Positions 26,721 through 35,241 of a DNA stretch of 64,000 bases are shown one piece after another (position 1 is the first letter of the stretch; every line of letters begins with the position of its first letter). Made by a program: the position numbers and the translations under genes. This DNA comes from Alcaligenes faecalis (GTDB taxonomy: Bacteria; Pseudomonadota; Gammaproteobacteria; Burkholderiales; Burkholderiaceae_B), in assembly GCF_005311025.1 (NCBI RefSeq), contig NZ_CP031747.1:3757870-3821869 (forward strand), given 5' to 3'. Under the pieces are notes generated by a model. It saw nothing but the letters and a program-made list of their open reading frames with translations. It did no database searches and was not told the origin of the DNA.

Positions 26721-27422
26721 ATGACTGCTTCTTCTTTTATTGCCCTGTTTGATCTGGACCACACTCTGCTTCCTTTAGATAGCGATTACCAGTGGGCTGA
26801 CTTCCTGGCCCGTACCGGCCGCGTCGGTGACCCCGCTGAAGCCATTCGTCTGAATGAAGACCTGATGGAACGCTATAACCAGGGATTGCTGACGGCCGAG
26901 GAATCGGCCGAATTCATGTTGGGCCTGCTCACCAATGCCAGCCAGGAAGAGTTGCTGGCCTGGCAGGACGAATTCATGCAGGCCGTGATCCTGCCCTCGA
27001 TCAGCCCCGCTGCACGCGAACTGTTGGCCCAGCATCAGGACCAGGGCCATCTGGTGGCGATCGTGACCGCTACCAACGAATTTGTGACACGCCCCATTGC
27101 TGCGGCATTGGGCGTAGACCACCTGATCGCCACCACCCCCGAAATGAAAGACGGCCGCTACACCGGCAAGATCAGCGGCGTGCCCAGCTTTCAGGCTGGC
27201 AAGATCACCCGTGTAGAACAGTGGCTGCAAACCATGGGCAAAACTTTGGCCGACTTCGAGCGCAGCTGGTTTTACAGCGATTCGCCCAACGATCTGCCCC
27301 TGATGGAAGTGGTGACCGACCCCGTGGCAACCAACCCCAGCGACAAGCTGCGTGCCGTGGCCACCGAACGCAATTGGGTCGTCATCGATTTGTTCGCTGA
27401 CATGATGGACAGCAAATCGTAA
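26721..27422 (+). CDS. HAD family hydrolase (phosphoserine phosphatase-like, subfamily IB)
   Basis: A 233-residue haloacid dehalogenase-like phosphatase. The nucleophile motif is FDLDHTLLPLDSD (Asp at about residue 11), the cap is helical as in SerB-like IB proteins, ATNEFVTRPI holds motif II, the Lys motif lies near GKITRVEQWL, and the last acids are in YSDSPNDLPL. Its place between hda and pcnB is a conserved arrangement I associate with Burkholderiales, but no specific substrate is known to me. It could be a phosphoserine or nucleotide/sugar phosphatase. Confidence 0.9.
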   Translation: MTASSFIALFDLDHTLLPLDSDYQWADFLARTGRVGDPAEAIRLNEDLMERYNQGLLTAEESAEFMLGLLTNASQEELLAWQDEFMQAVILPSISPAARELLAQHQDQGHLVAIVTATNEFVTRPIAAALGVDHLIATTPEMKDGRYTGKISGVPSFQAGKITRVEQWLQTMGKTLADFERSWFYSDSPNDLPLMEVVTDPVATNPSDKLRAVATERNWVVIDLFADMMDSKS

Positions 27423-27432
27423 AATCAGACGC

Positions 27433-28812
27433 ATGCTCAAGCGAACAATAAAAACATTTGTCGACCGGCTGCTCAAACCAGCCAAAAGCGCGCGTCCCAA
27501 AGGGCCGCGCCGCTACACACGAGAAGAACATGGCATAGACCGGCGTCTGGTCTCGCGTCATGCCATCAAAGTGTGCGAGGTCCTGAACCACGAAGGCTAT
27601 CAAGCCTATGTCGTGGGCGGCGCAGTGCGCGATTTGCTGGTGGGCCTGGAGCCCAAGGACTTTGACGTGGCAACCAACGCCACACCCGAGCAAATCCGCC
27701 CCCTGTTCCGTCGTGCCCGCATCATTGGCCGCCGCTTCCGCCTGGTTCACGTGGTGTTTGGCCAGGAAATCATCGAAACCTCGACCTTCCGGGCCGATGA
27801 TAGCGGCAAGCAAACGGACGAACATGGCCGCATCCTGCGCGACAACGAGTACGGCACCATCGAAGACGATGCCGCACGCCGCGACTTCACACTGAACGCG
27901 CTGTACTACGATCCCCTGACTGAAACCGTCATCGACTACCACAACGGGGTAGCCGATCTGAAAGACCGCCAGGTACGCATTATTGGTGATGCGGAAACCC
28001 GCTATCGCGAAGACCCGGTGCGCATGCTGCGTGCCGTGCGCTTTGCCTCCAAGCTGGATGCCACCATCGAACCGGCAACGGATGCGCCCATTCGTTCCTT
28101 GTCGCGTCTGATCGAGAACGTACCCGAGTCCCGTCTGGCTGACGAAACACTCAAGCTGCTGAACTGCGGCCACGCCATGGACTGCATCCAGCGCCTGCAG
28201 GCGCTGGGTCTGCACAGCAAGCTCTTGCCTATGGTCGAGCCGGTTCAACGCCTGCCCGGTGGCTCTGAATTCCTGGATATGGCCCTGGCCCGCACCGACA
28301 CCCGCGTTCGTGCTGGCAAATCGGTCAGCCCCAGCTTTATCTATGCCTGCCTGCTCTGGAAGCTGGTCAAGCAAGAATGGGAACGACGCAGTGCCCAGGA
28401 CATGCATCCCCAGCAAGCCTTGCTGGAAGCCGCCGACCTGATCCTGGAAAAACAAAGCCGCATCATGCCGATTCAAAAGCGCTTCCAGTCGGATATGCGC
28501 GAAATCTGGTTCATGCAGCCCCGTTTTGAGCGCATCGCCAATCGCGCTATCTGGCGCATGACGGAACAACCTCGTTTCCGTGCCGCTGTGGATTTTTTAC
28601 AACTACGCGCCGAAGCCAAAGAGGTGGATAGCGTGCAGGCACAGTGGTGGATGGATCTGGCCGATGCCGGTGACGAAGAACGCAGCAATATGATTGCCGT
28701 GCGCAAACCTGCTGGCACCGCCGCTACCGGCTCGCGCAGCGGCCAGCGCCGTACCCGCCGCCGTCGCTCCAACGCCAAGCGCAGCAACGCAACGGGTGGA
28801 AGCGAATCGTGA
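27433..28812 (+). CDS. pcnB: Poly(A) polymerase I
   Basis: PcnB adds 3' adenosine tails to RNA, which promotes RNA decay. The 459-residue protein has the class II nucleotidyltransferase core: GGAVRD at 62-67, the DFD metal pair at 76-78 in KDFDVAT, and RRDFTLNALYYD near 155. RNA-binding helices follow (REDPVRMLRAVRFASKL near 194), and a very basic C-terminus is rich in Arg, Ser and Asn. The KDFDV and RRDFT features and the tail favour PcnB over a CCA-adding enzyme. Its stop overlaps folK (GTGA). Confidence 0.94.
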   Translation: MLKRTIKTFVDRLLKPAKSARPKGPRRYTREEHGIDRRLVSRHAIKVCEVLNHEGYQAYVVGGAVRDLLVGLEPKDFDVATNATPEQIRPLFRRARIIGRRFRLVHVVFGQEIIETSTFRADDSGKQTDEHGRILRDNEYGTIEDDAARRDFTLNALYYDPLTETVIDYHNGVADLKDRQVRIIGDAETRYREDPVRMLRAVRFASKLDATIEPATDAPIRSLSRLIENVPESRLADETLKLLNCGHAMDCIQRLQALGLHSKLLPMVEPVQRLPGGSEFLDMALARTDTRVRAGKSVSPSFIYACLLWKLVKQEWERRSAQDMHPQQALLEAADLILEKQSRIMPIQKRFQSDMREIWFMQPRFERIANRAIWRMTEQPRFRAAVDFLQLRAEAKEVDSVQAQWWMDLADAGDEERSNMIAVRKPAGTAATGSRSGQRRTRRRRSNAKRSNATGGSES

Positions 28813-29294
28813 TTCCAGGCAGCACCACCGTTTTCGTCGCCATGGGCGCGAATCTGGGCGAAGCACGACAAACTCTGGAAACAGCAGCGGCTGAACTGGC
28901 CGCTACTGCTGGCATCCAGGATCTGACGCTGGCCCATTTCTACAGCACGGCTCCCGTCGATTCCAGTGGCCCGGATTACGTCAATACAGTCGTTCGCTTC
29001 ACCTGCACCCTGGCTCCCGAGACCTTGCTGGACCGTCTGCAACACATCGAGCAAGAGCACGGCCGCACGCGCCTGTACCGTAATGCACCCCGTACTCTGG
29101 ATCTGGACTTGCTGCTTTACGGGCAAGAGCAGATCAACACGGAGCGGCTGATCGTCCCCCACCCCCGCATGCATGAACGTGCTTTTGTGCTGGTACCGCT
29201 GGCTGATCTGGCTCCTGAACTTGAACTGGCTCAAGGCCACATCAGGGAGTTACTGGTCAACGTGCAAGATCAGGAAATCAAGCGGCTGAGTTGA
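28809..29294 (+). CDS. folK: 2-amino-4-hydroxy-6-hydroxymethyldihydropteridine pyrophosphokinase
   Basis: FolK transfers pyrophosphate from ATP to 6-hydroxymethyl-7,8-dihydropterin in folate synthesis. The 161-residue protein starts at GTG within the pcnB stop. Family signatures are FVAMGANLGEARQTLETA near residue 10, YSTAPV near 44, the ATP-binding RNAPRTLDLDLLLYG near 92-106 and PHPRMHERAFVLVPLADLAP near 118. The pcnB-folK pair is a common proteobacterial linkage. Confidence 0.96.
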   Translation: MIPGSTTVFVAMGANLGEARQTLETAAAELAATAGIQDLTLAHFYSTAPVDSSGPDYVNTVVRFTCTLAPETLLDRLQHIEQEHGRTRLYRNAPRTLDLDLLLYGQEQINTERLIVPHPRMHERAFVLVPLADLAPELELAQGHIRELLVNVQDQEIKRLS

Positions 29295-30843
29295 TACCCG
29301 CGGCCAGGCCCTCGTCCGTAGCGGAGCCTGTCGCCAGCCGCCATCCCATTTGCAAGACCTGGGTAATACTGCTGACAATTTCCTCGCGGCGGGCCGCAGA
29401 GTCCACACGCAGCGCATACGAAGGATGCCAAGCTGCAATTACCCACGTCTGCCCTAAAAGAAACGGCTTGGCCAAATACTGAGCAAGCGGCACTTGGGTT
29501 CCCAGCAAAGCAGATAAGGCCGTCACCCCAAAAGTAACGATGACAGCAGGTTCAAGGCGCGCCAGTTCTTCCTGCAACCAGTGCCCACATGCCTGCACTT
29601 CGGCTTGAGAGGGGCTGACATGCAAACGCTGCTTGCCTCGCCCTTTCCATTTGAAATGCTTGACGGCATTGCTCAGATACAGCGCATTGCGTTCAATACC
29701 GGCACGCTGCAAAGCCTGATCCAGAACCCGCCCTGCAGGACCGACAAAGACACGCCCTGCCAAATCCTCGTAATCACCGGGTTGCTCGCCCAGCAACATC
29801 ATGCGCGCTGTTGCCGGGCCTTCTCCCGGCACGGCTTGCGTAGCGTGCTCCCATAGGCCGCAGCGACGACAGGCTTCCAGTACAGACGGTTCACTGCGGT
29901 GAGGCTGTGCGCTGTGGGCCTCCACCGCGACTGACTTGCCCGGCATCCGGGCTACCGCACTAAACTGCCCCACTCGCCGGGCGCCATTACGGGCCTCGCT
30001 AATCATGGCGGGAATCAAGCTGGCTTCGGGCAGGCCTTTCCAGAATCGCACTGGCATGCTCTGCTGCAAAGCGGTTTCATTCAGCCGCGCGGGATTGAAA
30101 ATGCTTTGGTAATAGCGCAACCACAAGGCCTCCACCTGATCATCGGCCGGGCCAGCCCGTAACGCCTCTATATTGTCGGGGGCATCCTGCAGCTGCAGAT
30201 TCCGACCATCCCACAGTGCAAGCCCTTGCGGCGTCGCGATACACCACGACGTGCCCCCCATGCGTTTGGAGAAATAGTCTGCAATCCACTCCAGCACATC
30301 GTGCTCGGGTTCAAACCAGGCCCAGTACTCGGGCTGCATGCCCTTGCCACAATGGCGGAACCGTACATAAGCCATCATGTCGTGTTTTTCCTTACGCACC
30401 GCTTTGGCCATCTCGTACAAACGGGCACCATCTTCGTCTGCTACAGACTCCACACTGCGATCACCCTGATGCCAGCGCCACAGGACACGGTAAAGTAAAG
30501 CCCAACGCGCCGGCGCACGACACAGGGCCGCATCCTGCAGCAAGGCAGCCAGCCCTTTGGAAATACGCACAGACACACTGGAAACGGGCTGCTGCGCCTG
30601 GGGCTCTTGCAAGGAAACAGGAGAGGGAAGCGGCGCATGGGACGCTTCATACTCCAACCCGATTTGCTGCCCTTGCCGCCCTAAATCCGGGCTTGCTTCT
30701 GCCCAACAAAGCTCCTCCGGCGACCAGCCCTCGGCCAAAGCGCGTAATGCCTGCTCGCGCCAGGCCAGATAACCGCCGTTCACCATCAGAGTCATCATGA
30801 CTGTTGGCTCCTGCTGCCAGAAAGAAGCAAGGTCGTCACACAA
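29278..30843 (-). CDS. UdgX-type uracil-DNA binding protein fused to DUF4130/TIGR03915 domain
   Basis: A 521-residue two-domain repair protein. Residues 1 to about 260 resemble the TIGR03915/DUF4130 family that travels with UdgX. From about 330 there is a uracil-DNA glycosylase domain with GEQPGDYEDLAGR (352-364) and, later, RGKQRLHVSP, in which His408 matches the histidine that in mycobacterial UdgX makes a covalent bond to the uracil-derived abasic site. The C-terminal AAWHPSYALR is a further UDG motif. The gene follows the radical SAM gene after seven bases and is co-transcribed with it from a LexA-type promoter. Its 3' end overlaps folK by 17 bases, tail to tail. Confidence 0.88.
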   Translation of the reverse strand: MCDDLASFWQQEPTVMMTLMVNGGYLAWREQALRALAEGWSPEELCWAEASPDLGRQGQQIGLEYEASHAPLPSPVSLQEPQAQQPVSSVSVRISKGLAALLQDAALCRAPARWALLYRVLWRWHQGDRSVESVADEDGARLYEMAKAVRKEKHDMMAYVRFRHCGKGMQPEYWAWFEPEHDVLEWIADYFSKRMGGTSWCIATPQGLALWDGRNLQLQDAPDNIEALRAGPADDQVEALWLRYYQSIFNPARLNETALQQSMPVRFWKGLPEASLIPAMISEARNGARRVGQFSAVARMPGKSVAVEAHSAQPHRSEPSVLEACRRCGLWEHATQAVPGEGPATARMMLLGEQPGDYEDLAGRVFVGPAGRVLDQALQRAGIERNALYLSNAVKHFKWKGRGKQRLHVSPSQAEVQACGHWLQEELARLEPAVIVTFGVTALSALLGTQVPLAQYLAKPFLLGQTWVIAAWHPSYALRVDSAARREEIVSSITQVLQMGWRLATGSATDEGLAAGINSAA

Positions 30844-30850
30844 GGAGGAT

Positions 30851-32056
30851 TCATAGCAAGCTCAGTTGCTGCGGATTGCTCGAGAGCATGCGTCGCAGCT
30901 TGTCTGACGCAGCCTCAGCAAGGCCGGGACGGTAATCCTGGACCACTACAAACGGCTGCAATGTCTTGATGGAACACCGCAAGCGAATCAAGTCCTGATA
31001 TCGGATCGCCCGCATCTGACGAAGCTCGACCAGGCGCTTGGCATTGCGTATGCCTATACCCGGAACACGCGCAATCAGACGCTCGGGCGCCCGATTCAGA
31101 TCTACCGGAAAAACCGCTCGATTGGACAAGGCCCAAGACAGCTTGGGATCAATATCCAAGGGTAAATCGCCCTTATCCTGAAACAGCTCCTCGGCCCGGA
31201 AACCGTAGCTACGCAGCAGGAAATCGGCCTGATATAGACGATGCTCCCGCAAGAGCGGCGGCGGCTGGGCTGGCAGCGCCGACGAACTGTCCGGGATGGG
31301 GCTGAATGCCGAGTAATACACCCGCTTGAGCTTGTAGGCTCCGTACAAGGTCTGCGCCGTTTGCAAGATATTGCGGTCATCCGCTGCATCCGCACCGACA
31401 ATCATTTGTGTACTTTGCCCGGCAGGCACTTTAGGCCGCTTCTCCTCCTGAGCCTGTTCCTGGGACAGACGAATGACGCCCATGGCGCGCTTGATCGTAT
31501 GCCCACTTTTCTCGGGCGCAAGACGACTCAGGCCAGCGTCTGTAGGAAGCTCGATGTTGACGCTGAGGCGGTCTGCATAAAGACCAGCCAACGTAATCAG
31601 TTGGGGATCAGCATCAGGAATGGTTTTAAGGTGGATATAGCCGCGAAAATGGTGATCTTCGCGCAAGGAGCGCGCCACCTCGACCAGGCTCTCCATGGTG
31701 TAGTCCGAACTTCGTATGATGCCCGAGCTCAGAAACAGACCATCTATATAGTTACGCCGATAAAAATCCAGCGTCAGATCAACCACTTCGGCAGGCCGAA
31801 AACGCGCGCGTGGCACGTTGCTGGAGCGCCGGTTCACGCAATACAGGCAGTCATACTGACAAAAATTGGTCAGCAGTATTTTGAGCAGCGATACGCAGCG
31901 CCCGTCAGGCGTAAAGCTATGACAGATGCCGGCCCCCGTACTGGCCCCAAGACCCGTACGCCCACGGGAATCCCGTTTGGGCGCGGCACTGCTGGCGCAA
32001 GAGGCATCGTACTTTGCCGCGTCGGCCAGAATTTCGAGTTTGCGCGATAGCTCCAT
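30851..32056 (-). CDS. Putative DNA modification/repair radical SAM protein (TIGR03916-like)
   Basis: A 401-residue radical SAM protein. The iron-sulfur ligands are Cys66, Cys70 and Cys73 in CQYDCLYC. A TIM-barrel core follows with FLSSGIIRSSDYTME and NIELPTDAGL. The C-terminus carries a helix-hairpin-helix-like segment (LIARVPGIGIRNAKRLVELR), which suggests DNA binding. This architecture next to a UdgX/TIGR03915 gene is a known conserved neighbourhood whose chemistry is undetermined. A LexA box and a TATAAT -10 element lie immediately upstream, so expression should rise with DNA damage. There is no clear ribosome-binding site. Confidence 0.88.
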   Translation of the reverse strand: MELSRKLEILADAAKYDASCASSAAPKRDSRGRTGLGASTGAGICHSFTPDGRCVSLLKILLTNFCQYDCLYCVNRRSSNVPRARFRPAEVVDLTLDFYRRNYIDGLFLSSGIIRSSDYTMESLVEVARSLREDHHFRGYIHLKTIPDADPQLITLAGLYADRLSVNIELPTDAGLSRLAPEKSGHTIKRAMGVIRLSQEQAQEEKRPKVPAGQSTQMIVGADAADDRNILQTAQTLYGAYKLKRVYYSAFSPIPDSSSALPAQPPPLLREHRLYQADFLLRSYGFRAEELFQDKGDLPLDIDPKLSWALSNRAVFPVDLNRAPERLIARVPGIGIRNAKRLVELRQMRAIRYQDLIRLRCSIKTLQPFVVVQDYRPGLAEAASDKLRRMLSSNPQQLSLL

Positions 32057-32064
32057 GATCGAAA

Positions 32065-32084
32065 TACTGTATATAAAAACAGTA
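32065..32084 (-). promoter_or_regulatory. LexA (SOS) box upstream of radical SAM-UdgX operon
   Basis: Positions 32065-32084 read TACTGTATATAAAAACAGTA, fitting the E. coli-type LexA consensus CTGT-N8-ACAG with symmetric TA flanks. It starts eight bases upstream of the radical SAM start codon and directly abuts a minus-strand TATAAT, so bound LexA would block transcription initiation. Confidence 0.9.
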
Positions 32085-32111
32085 TTATACAGTTTTCGCT
32101 CAAGGCGTCAC
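32084..32111 (-). promoter_or_regulatory. Sigma-70 promoter of the radical SAM-UdgX operon
   Basis: On the minus strand a perfect -10 TATAAT (32084-32089) is preceded by GTGACG (32106-32111) with a 16-base spacer. The predicted transcription start falls inside the LexA box, giving a very short leader. Confidence 0.65.
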
Positions 32112-32195
32112 TTATCCAGAAAACGTTCAAAGAGGGCAAGCGGCCTGGCCTGTCCGGCAAAGGACAAGCCAGCCAAACTAGCTCAAGCTAAAGGA

Positions 32196-32474
32196 TCACG
32201 CGTCCAAAAGCTTGATCAAGGCCTCTTGATGATTGGATCGAGCTTCCAGCAATTGCCGCCCTTCTTCGGTCAACATGGCTATCAGGGGAGCGGGGAAAGG
32301 GGAAGGAGTCTGCGTCGTTTGCGGGATGGCTTGGACTAATCCCAGCGACTGTAATTGTTCAAAAACTGCTTGTTTCTTGTGCCAGGGGGTTTGGCGTAAG
32401 CGCACGAGCTCAAGAGTGTTCCAGATTGTGGGGTTGAGCTGCGGAATAGTGATGGAGCGCTGAAGTTGCGTCAT
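32196..32474 (-). CDS. Small hypothetical protein, 92 residues
   Basis: I do not recognise this protein. It is soluble, with a mixed charged sequence beginning MTQLQRSITIPQLNPTIWN and a C-terminal helix LTEEGRQLLEARSNHQEAL. The spacing of helices is vaguely like a winged-helix wing (residues 15-60), but no clear HTH is visible. AAGGG lies about seven bases before the ATG and supports translation. It is upstream of the LexA-controlled operon on the same strand, separated by 111 bases that contain the LexA promoter, so it is probably an independent unit. Confidence 0.55.
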   Translation of the reverse strand: MTQLQRSITIPQLNPTIWNTLELVRLRQTPWHKKQAVFEQLQSLGLVQAIPQTTQTPSPFPAPLIAMLTEEGRQLLEARSNHQEALIKLLDA

Positions 32475-32659
32475 ACAAGGCCCTTAATTAAGACCACCCA
32501 TACCGACGTTGTGTGCCCATAAGGGAGGTCAGCCAGAAAGCATCCCTATACCGTACAACATAACGATGTACAGAATATTTCAAGGAGTTCTGACAGACAT
32601 CGTCGCAGCGCTCCTCCAAGACTCCAATAAGCAATAACCCGCGCTTGCGCCCTGGCAAA

Positions 32660-32689
32660 CCCGGAAAAATCAGTCCGGGCCCGTTTTTT
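32660..32689 (+). terminator. Weak plus-strand terminator-like hairpin with no known plus-strand gene
   Basis: CCCGGA (32660-32665) and TCCGGG (32674-32679) pair, followed by CCCG and six T. The T tract is on the plus strand, although both flanking genes are on the minus strand. It could end a short unannotated plus-strand transcript; a 23-codon plus-strand ORF at 32569-32640 lacks a ribosome-binding site. Confidence 0.35.
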
Positions 32690-32693
32690 CTGC

Positions 32694-33881
32694 TCATTTT
32701 TTTTGATGCAAAATTGTTCCGAAAAGCAGCAAAAACACAACAAACGATCCGGCTCCAGCCAACCCCAGATTCGCGCTTAAACCGTAGGCATCCACAGTCT
32801 GCCCGCCCAGCCAGGAGCCAAGCGCTATGCCGATATTGAACACAGCCACGTACAACGCCGTAGCCACCTCAACAGCATTGGCAGCGGCCTTCATCATCCA
32901 GCTCATCAGCCCTACCGACACCCCGCCATACGCCAGGCCCCAAAGCAGCAAAATCGCACCTCCACTCAGCGGTGATCTACCCACTGTCAAGAAAAGCAAA
33001 GCAGTGATGCTTAGACCCAACGCTATGGTCATCAAGCTGGCTTCAGTGCGTTTGGCCGCCGACATCCCGATCAGGAAATTGCCCACAATCCCGGCCACTC
33101 CATAAGCAAACAACAAGGCTCCTATCCATTGAGCACCTATGCCGGAAACAGCCAGCAAAAGCGGACGCACAAAGGTAAATGCGCTGAAATGCCCCGCGAC
33201 CAGAATCAGGGTCAAGAGCAAACCAAACCATAACTGCCGATTGCCAAACTGCTCAGCGAACTGACGCCATGTGGTCGAGCGCGACACGGACAGGGGCGGA
33301 ATCACGGCCAGATGGAAGATCAACACCAAAGCGCTCAGCAGCGCCATGCCGCCAAACGCCCAGCGCCATCCAGCCAGTTCACCCATCAATGCGCCCAATG
33401 GCACGCCCAACACAGAAGCGGCGGCAACCCCACCGAAGATGATCGAGGTTGCCAAACCTACAGACTGAGCCGGAACCAGACGGGATGCCAAGCCACCTGC
33501 AATGGCCCAGATGCCTCCCATACAAAAACCAACCAGAACACGGGCGGCAAGCATCCAGGCGATGCTGGGAGCCAGGGCGGAGGCTATATTGGCCATCACC
33601 AGCAAGGCCAGCAAACCGCACAGAATGCGGCGTCTGTCCACGCCACCAGAGGCCAGCACCACCAGAGGCGCAAACAGGGCTGCCAACAAGGCAGGCAAGG
33701 AAATCAGCAAAGCAGCCGTCCCCGTGGAAGTCTGCAAACTGTCTGCAATGGGAGTCAGTAAACCTACGGGCAGCATTTCCGTCGTGACCACAGAAAAAGT
33801 GGCTAGGCCAACGGCGATAACGGCCAGCCAGGACTGCCGCTTGCTGGGCTGCCCGGTCATGGATAGAGAAGAGGTATTCAT
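32694..33881 (-). CDS. MFS transporter (DHA1, AraJ/NepI-like)
   Basis: A 395-residue major facilitator with about 12 helices. FSVVTTEMLPVGLLTPIADSL near residue 30 and LVGFCMGGIWAIAGGLASRLVP near residue 117 are typical of the sugar/nucleoside/drug efflux branch (AraJ, YdhP, NepI). It begins 24 bases after the stop of another MFS gene on the same strand, and the two form an operon divergent from a TetR gene. Export of a drug or metabolite is likely; the substrate is unknown. Confidence 0.88.
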   Translation of the reverse strand: MNTSSLSMTGQPSKRQSWLAVIAVGLATFSVVTTEMLPVGLLTPIADSLQTSTGTAALLISLPALLAALFAPLVVLASGGVDRRRILCGLLALLVMANIASALAPSIAWMLAARVLVGFCMGGIWAIAGGLASRLVPAQSVGLATSIIFGGVAAASVLGVPLGALMGELAGWRWAFGGMALLSALVLIFHLAVIPPLSVSRSTTWRQFAEQFGNRQLWFGLLLTLILVAGHFSAFTFVRPLLLAVSGIGAQWIGALLFAYGVAGIVGNFLIGMSAAKRTEASLMTIALGLSITALLFLTVGRSPLSGGAILLLWGLAYGGVSVGLMSWMMKAAANAVEVATALYVAVFNIGIALGSWLGGQTVDAYGLSANLGLAGAGSFVVFLLLFGTILHQKK

Positions 33882-33905
33882 CGCTACATGCTCAAAAAAA
33901 GAAGG

Positions 33906-35108
33906 CTAAACAGCGCAGGAGCGGGCTACTACGGGTGCGCGCAAACTTTGATAGCTGCACAAGGCAAGCAAGACGATCAGGGCAGCGGCATAGAGCGCAA
34001 CCATAAAGCCGGAGCTGGCTCCGCCCTGATCCACCATCCGCCCCGAAGCGGCAGCCCCCATAGCCACACCAATATTCAGACCAGCCAGCAGCCAGGTCAT
34101 GCCCTCGGTTAATTGCTGCTCCGGCACCACACGCTCGACCAGCGACATGGCCACAATCATGGTGGGGGCGAAAAACAGACCAGCCAGCAAAACCGCCCCT
34201 GCCAGCTGTGCCACGCTGGCCACCAGTAATAAAGGCAAGGTCGTGGCGGCGGTAGCCAAACCGCCCAACAGCAGCAGGCGATGCAAAGGGATGTTCAGCT
34301 TCAAACCACCAAACACCAGACCTGCTGCGCAAGAACCCAGGGCGTAAGCCGACAGCACCAGGCTGGCCGCCCCCGGCTGCCCCATTTGCTGGGCAAAGGC
34401 CACGCTGACAATATCCACGGTGCCCACAATCACACCCATGGCGACCATCAGCAATGCCAGCAAACGCACACTATTCAGACGCAGGACCGAAGGGCGGCTG
34501 CCCTGCTCCTGTGCTTGGATCGGCGGCTCAGTCCCCTTTTGCAACAACAGAGCCGACACACCGGCAATCAGCAATAGCGCAGCAGCCAGCACACCGGCTT
34601 GCGGAAACACCAGGACTGCCAAACCCACCGACACAGGCGGCCCGGCAATAAAGGTGACTTCATCCAGCACGGTTTCCAGCGAATAAGCCGTTTGCAACCG
34701 ATCCTGACCACGGTAAATCGCCGTCCAGCGGGCACGTACCATGGCCGACATGCTGGGCATGAAACCGGCCAGCACCGCGCCTGCAAACAAGATCCAATCA
34801 GGCGCTTGCCACCAGGTCGCCCCCAACAAGAGCAGCAGGCCCAGAACACTAATGGCTGTTGCTAGCGGCAGAACACGGCTTTGCCCACGCCGGTCCACCC
34901 AACGGGACACTTGTGGCGATAGCAGCGCATAGCTCAATACAAAGGAGGCGGACACCGCCCCCGCCAAGGCATAGCTGCCCCGCAGTTGCGACAGCATGGT
35001 GATGATTCCTATCCCTATCATGGGCAGCGGAATCCGGGCCAGCAGCCCGGCCAGGGCGAATCCCCGTGTGCCAGGCGCGGCAAAAAGTTCTCGATAAGGC
35101 TGAGCCAT
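33906..35108 (-). CDS. MFS transporter, TetR-linked exporter
   Basis: A 400-residue, 12-helix major facilitator. The start is set at the ATG at 35108 (MAQPYRELFAAPGTRGFALAG), preceded by GGAGAA. The open frame continues upstream, but that part lies in the operator region. The loop WVDRRGQSRVLPL between helices 2 and 3 is the MFS motif A equivalent. It is divergent from a TetR gene with three palindromic operators between them, the usual plan for an inducible efflux pump. The second MFS gene follows after 24 bases. Confidence 0.88.
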   Translation of the reverse strand: MAQPYRELFAAPGTRGFALAGLLARIPLPMIGIGIITMLSQLRGSYALAGAVSASFVLSYALLSPQVSRWVDRRGQSRVLPLATAISVLGLLLLLGATWWQAPDWILFAGAVLAGFMPSMSAMVRARWTAIYRGQDRLQTAYSLETVLDEVTFIAGPPVSVGLAVLVFPQAGVLAAALLLIAGVSALLLQKGTEPPIQAQEQGSRPSVLRLNSVRLLALLMVAMGVIVGTVDIVSVAFAQQMGQPGAASLVLSAYALGSCAAGLVFGGLKLNIPLHRLLLLGGLATAATTLPLLLVASVAQLAGAVLLAGLFFAPTMIVAMSLVERVVPEQQLTEGMTWLLAGLNIGVAMGAAASGRMVDQGGASSGFMVALYAAALIVLLALCSYQSLRAPVVARSCAV

Positions 35109-35159
35109 TACATTCTCCGTGAGCGCCCGCTTGCCACGACACGGTGATGCGTCGACAAT

Positions 35160-35176
35160 ACATACAGGGCGTATGT
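35160..35176. promoter_or_regulatory. TetR operator copy 1
   Basis: ACATAC-AGGGC-GTATGT is a perfect six-plus-six inverted repeat with a five-base spacer, 51 bases upstream of the MFS start. It is the best conserved of three related 17-bp dyads in this intergenic region. Confidence 0.75.
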
Positions 35177-35190
35177 TTAAAATGATATAT

Positions 35191-35207
35191 ACATACGCTG
35201 CGCATGT
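35191..35207. promoter_or_regulatory. TetR operator copy 2
   Basis: ACATACGCTGCGCATGT follows the same ACATAC-N5-GTATGT pattern with one mismatch in the right arm and extra GC pairing inside. It begins 31 bases after copy 1. Confidence 0.7.
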
Positions 35208-35213
35208 AAATAT

Positions 35214-35230
35214 ACATTCAGCTCGTATGT
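35214..35230. promoter_or_regulatory. TetR operator copy 3
   Basis: ACATTCAGCTCGTATGT follows the same pattern with one mismatch in the left arm. It ends 11 bases before the TetR start codon, directly ahead of its AAGGAG ribosome-binding site, so binding should repress the regulator itself. Confidence 0.7.
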
Positions 35231-35241
35231 AAGGAGAAACT

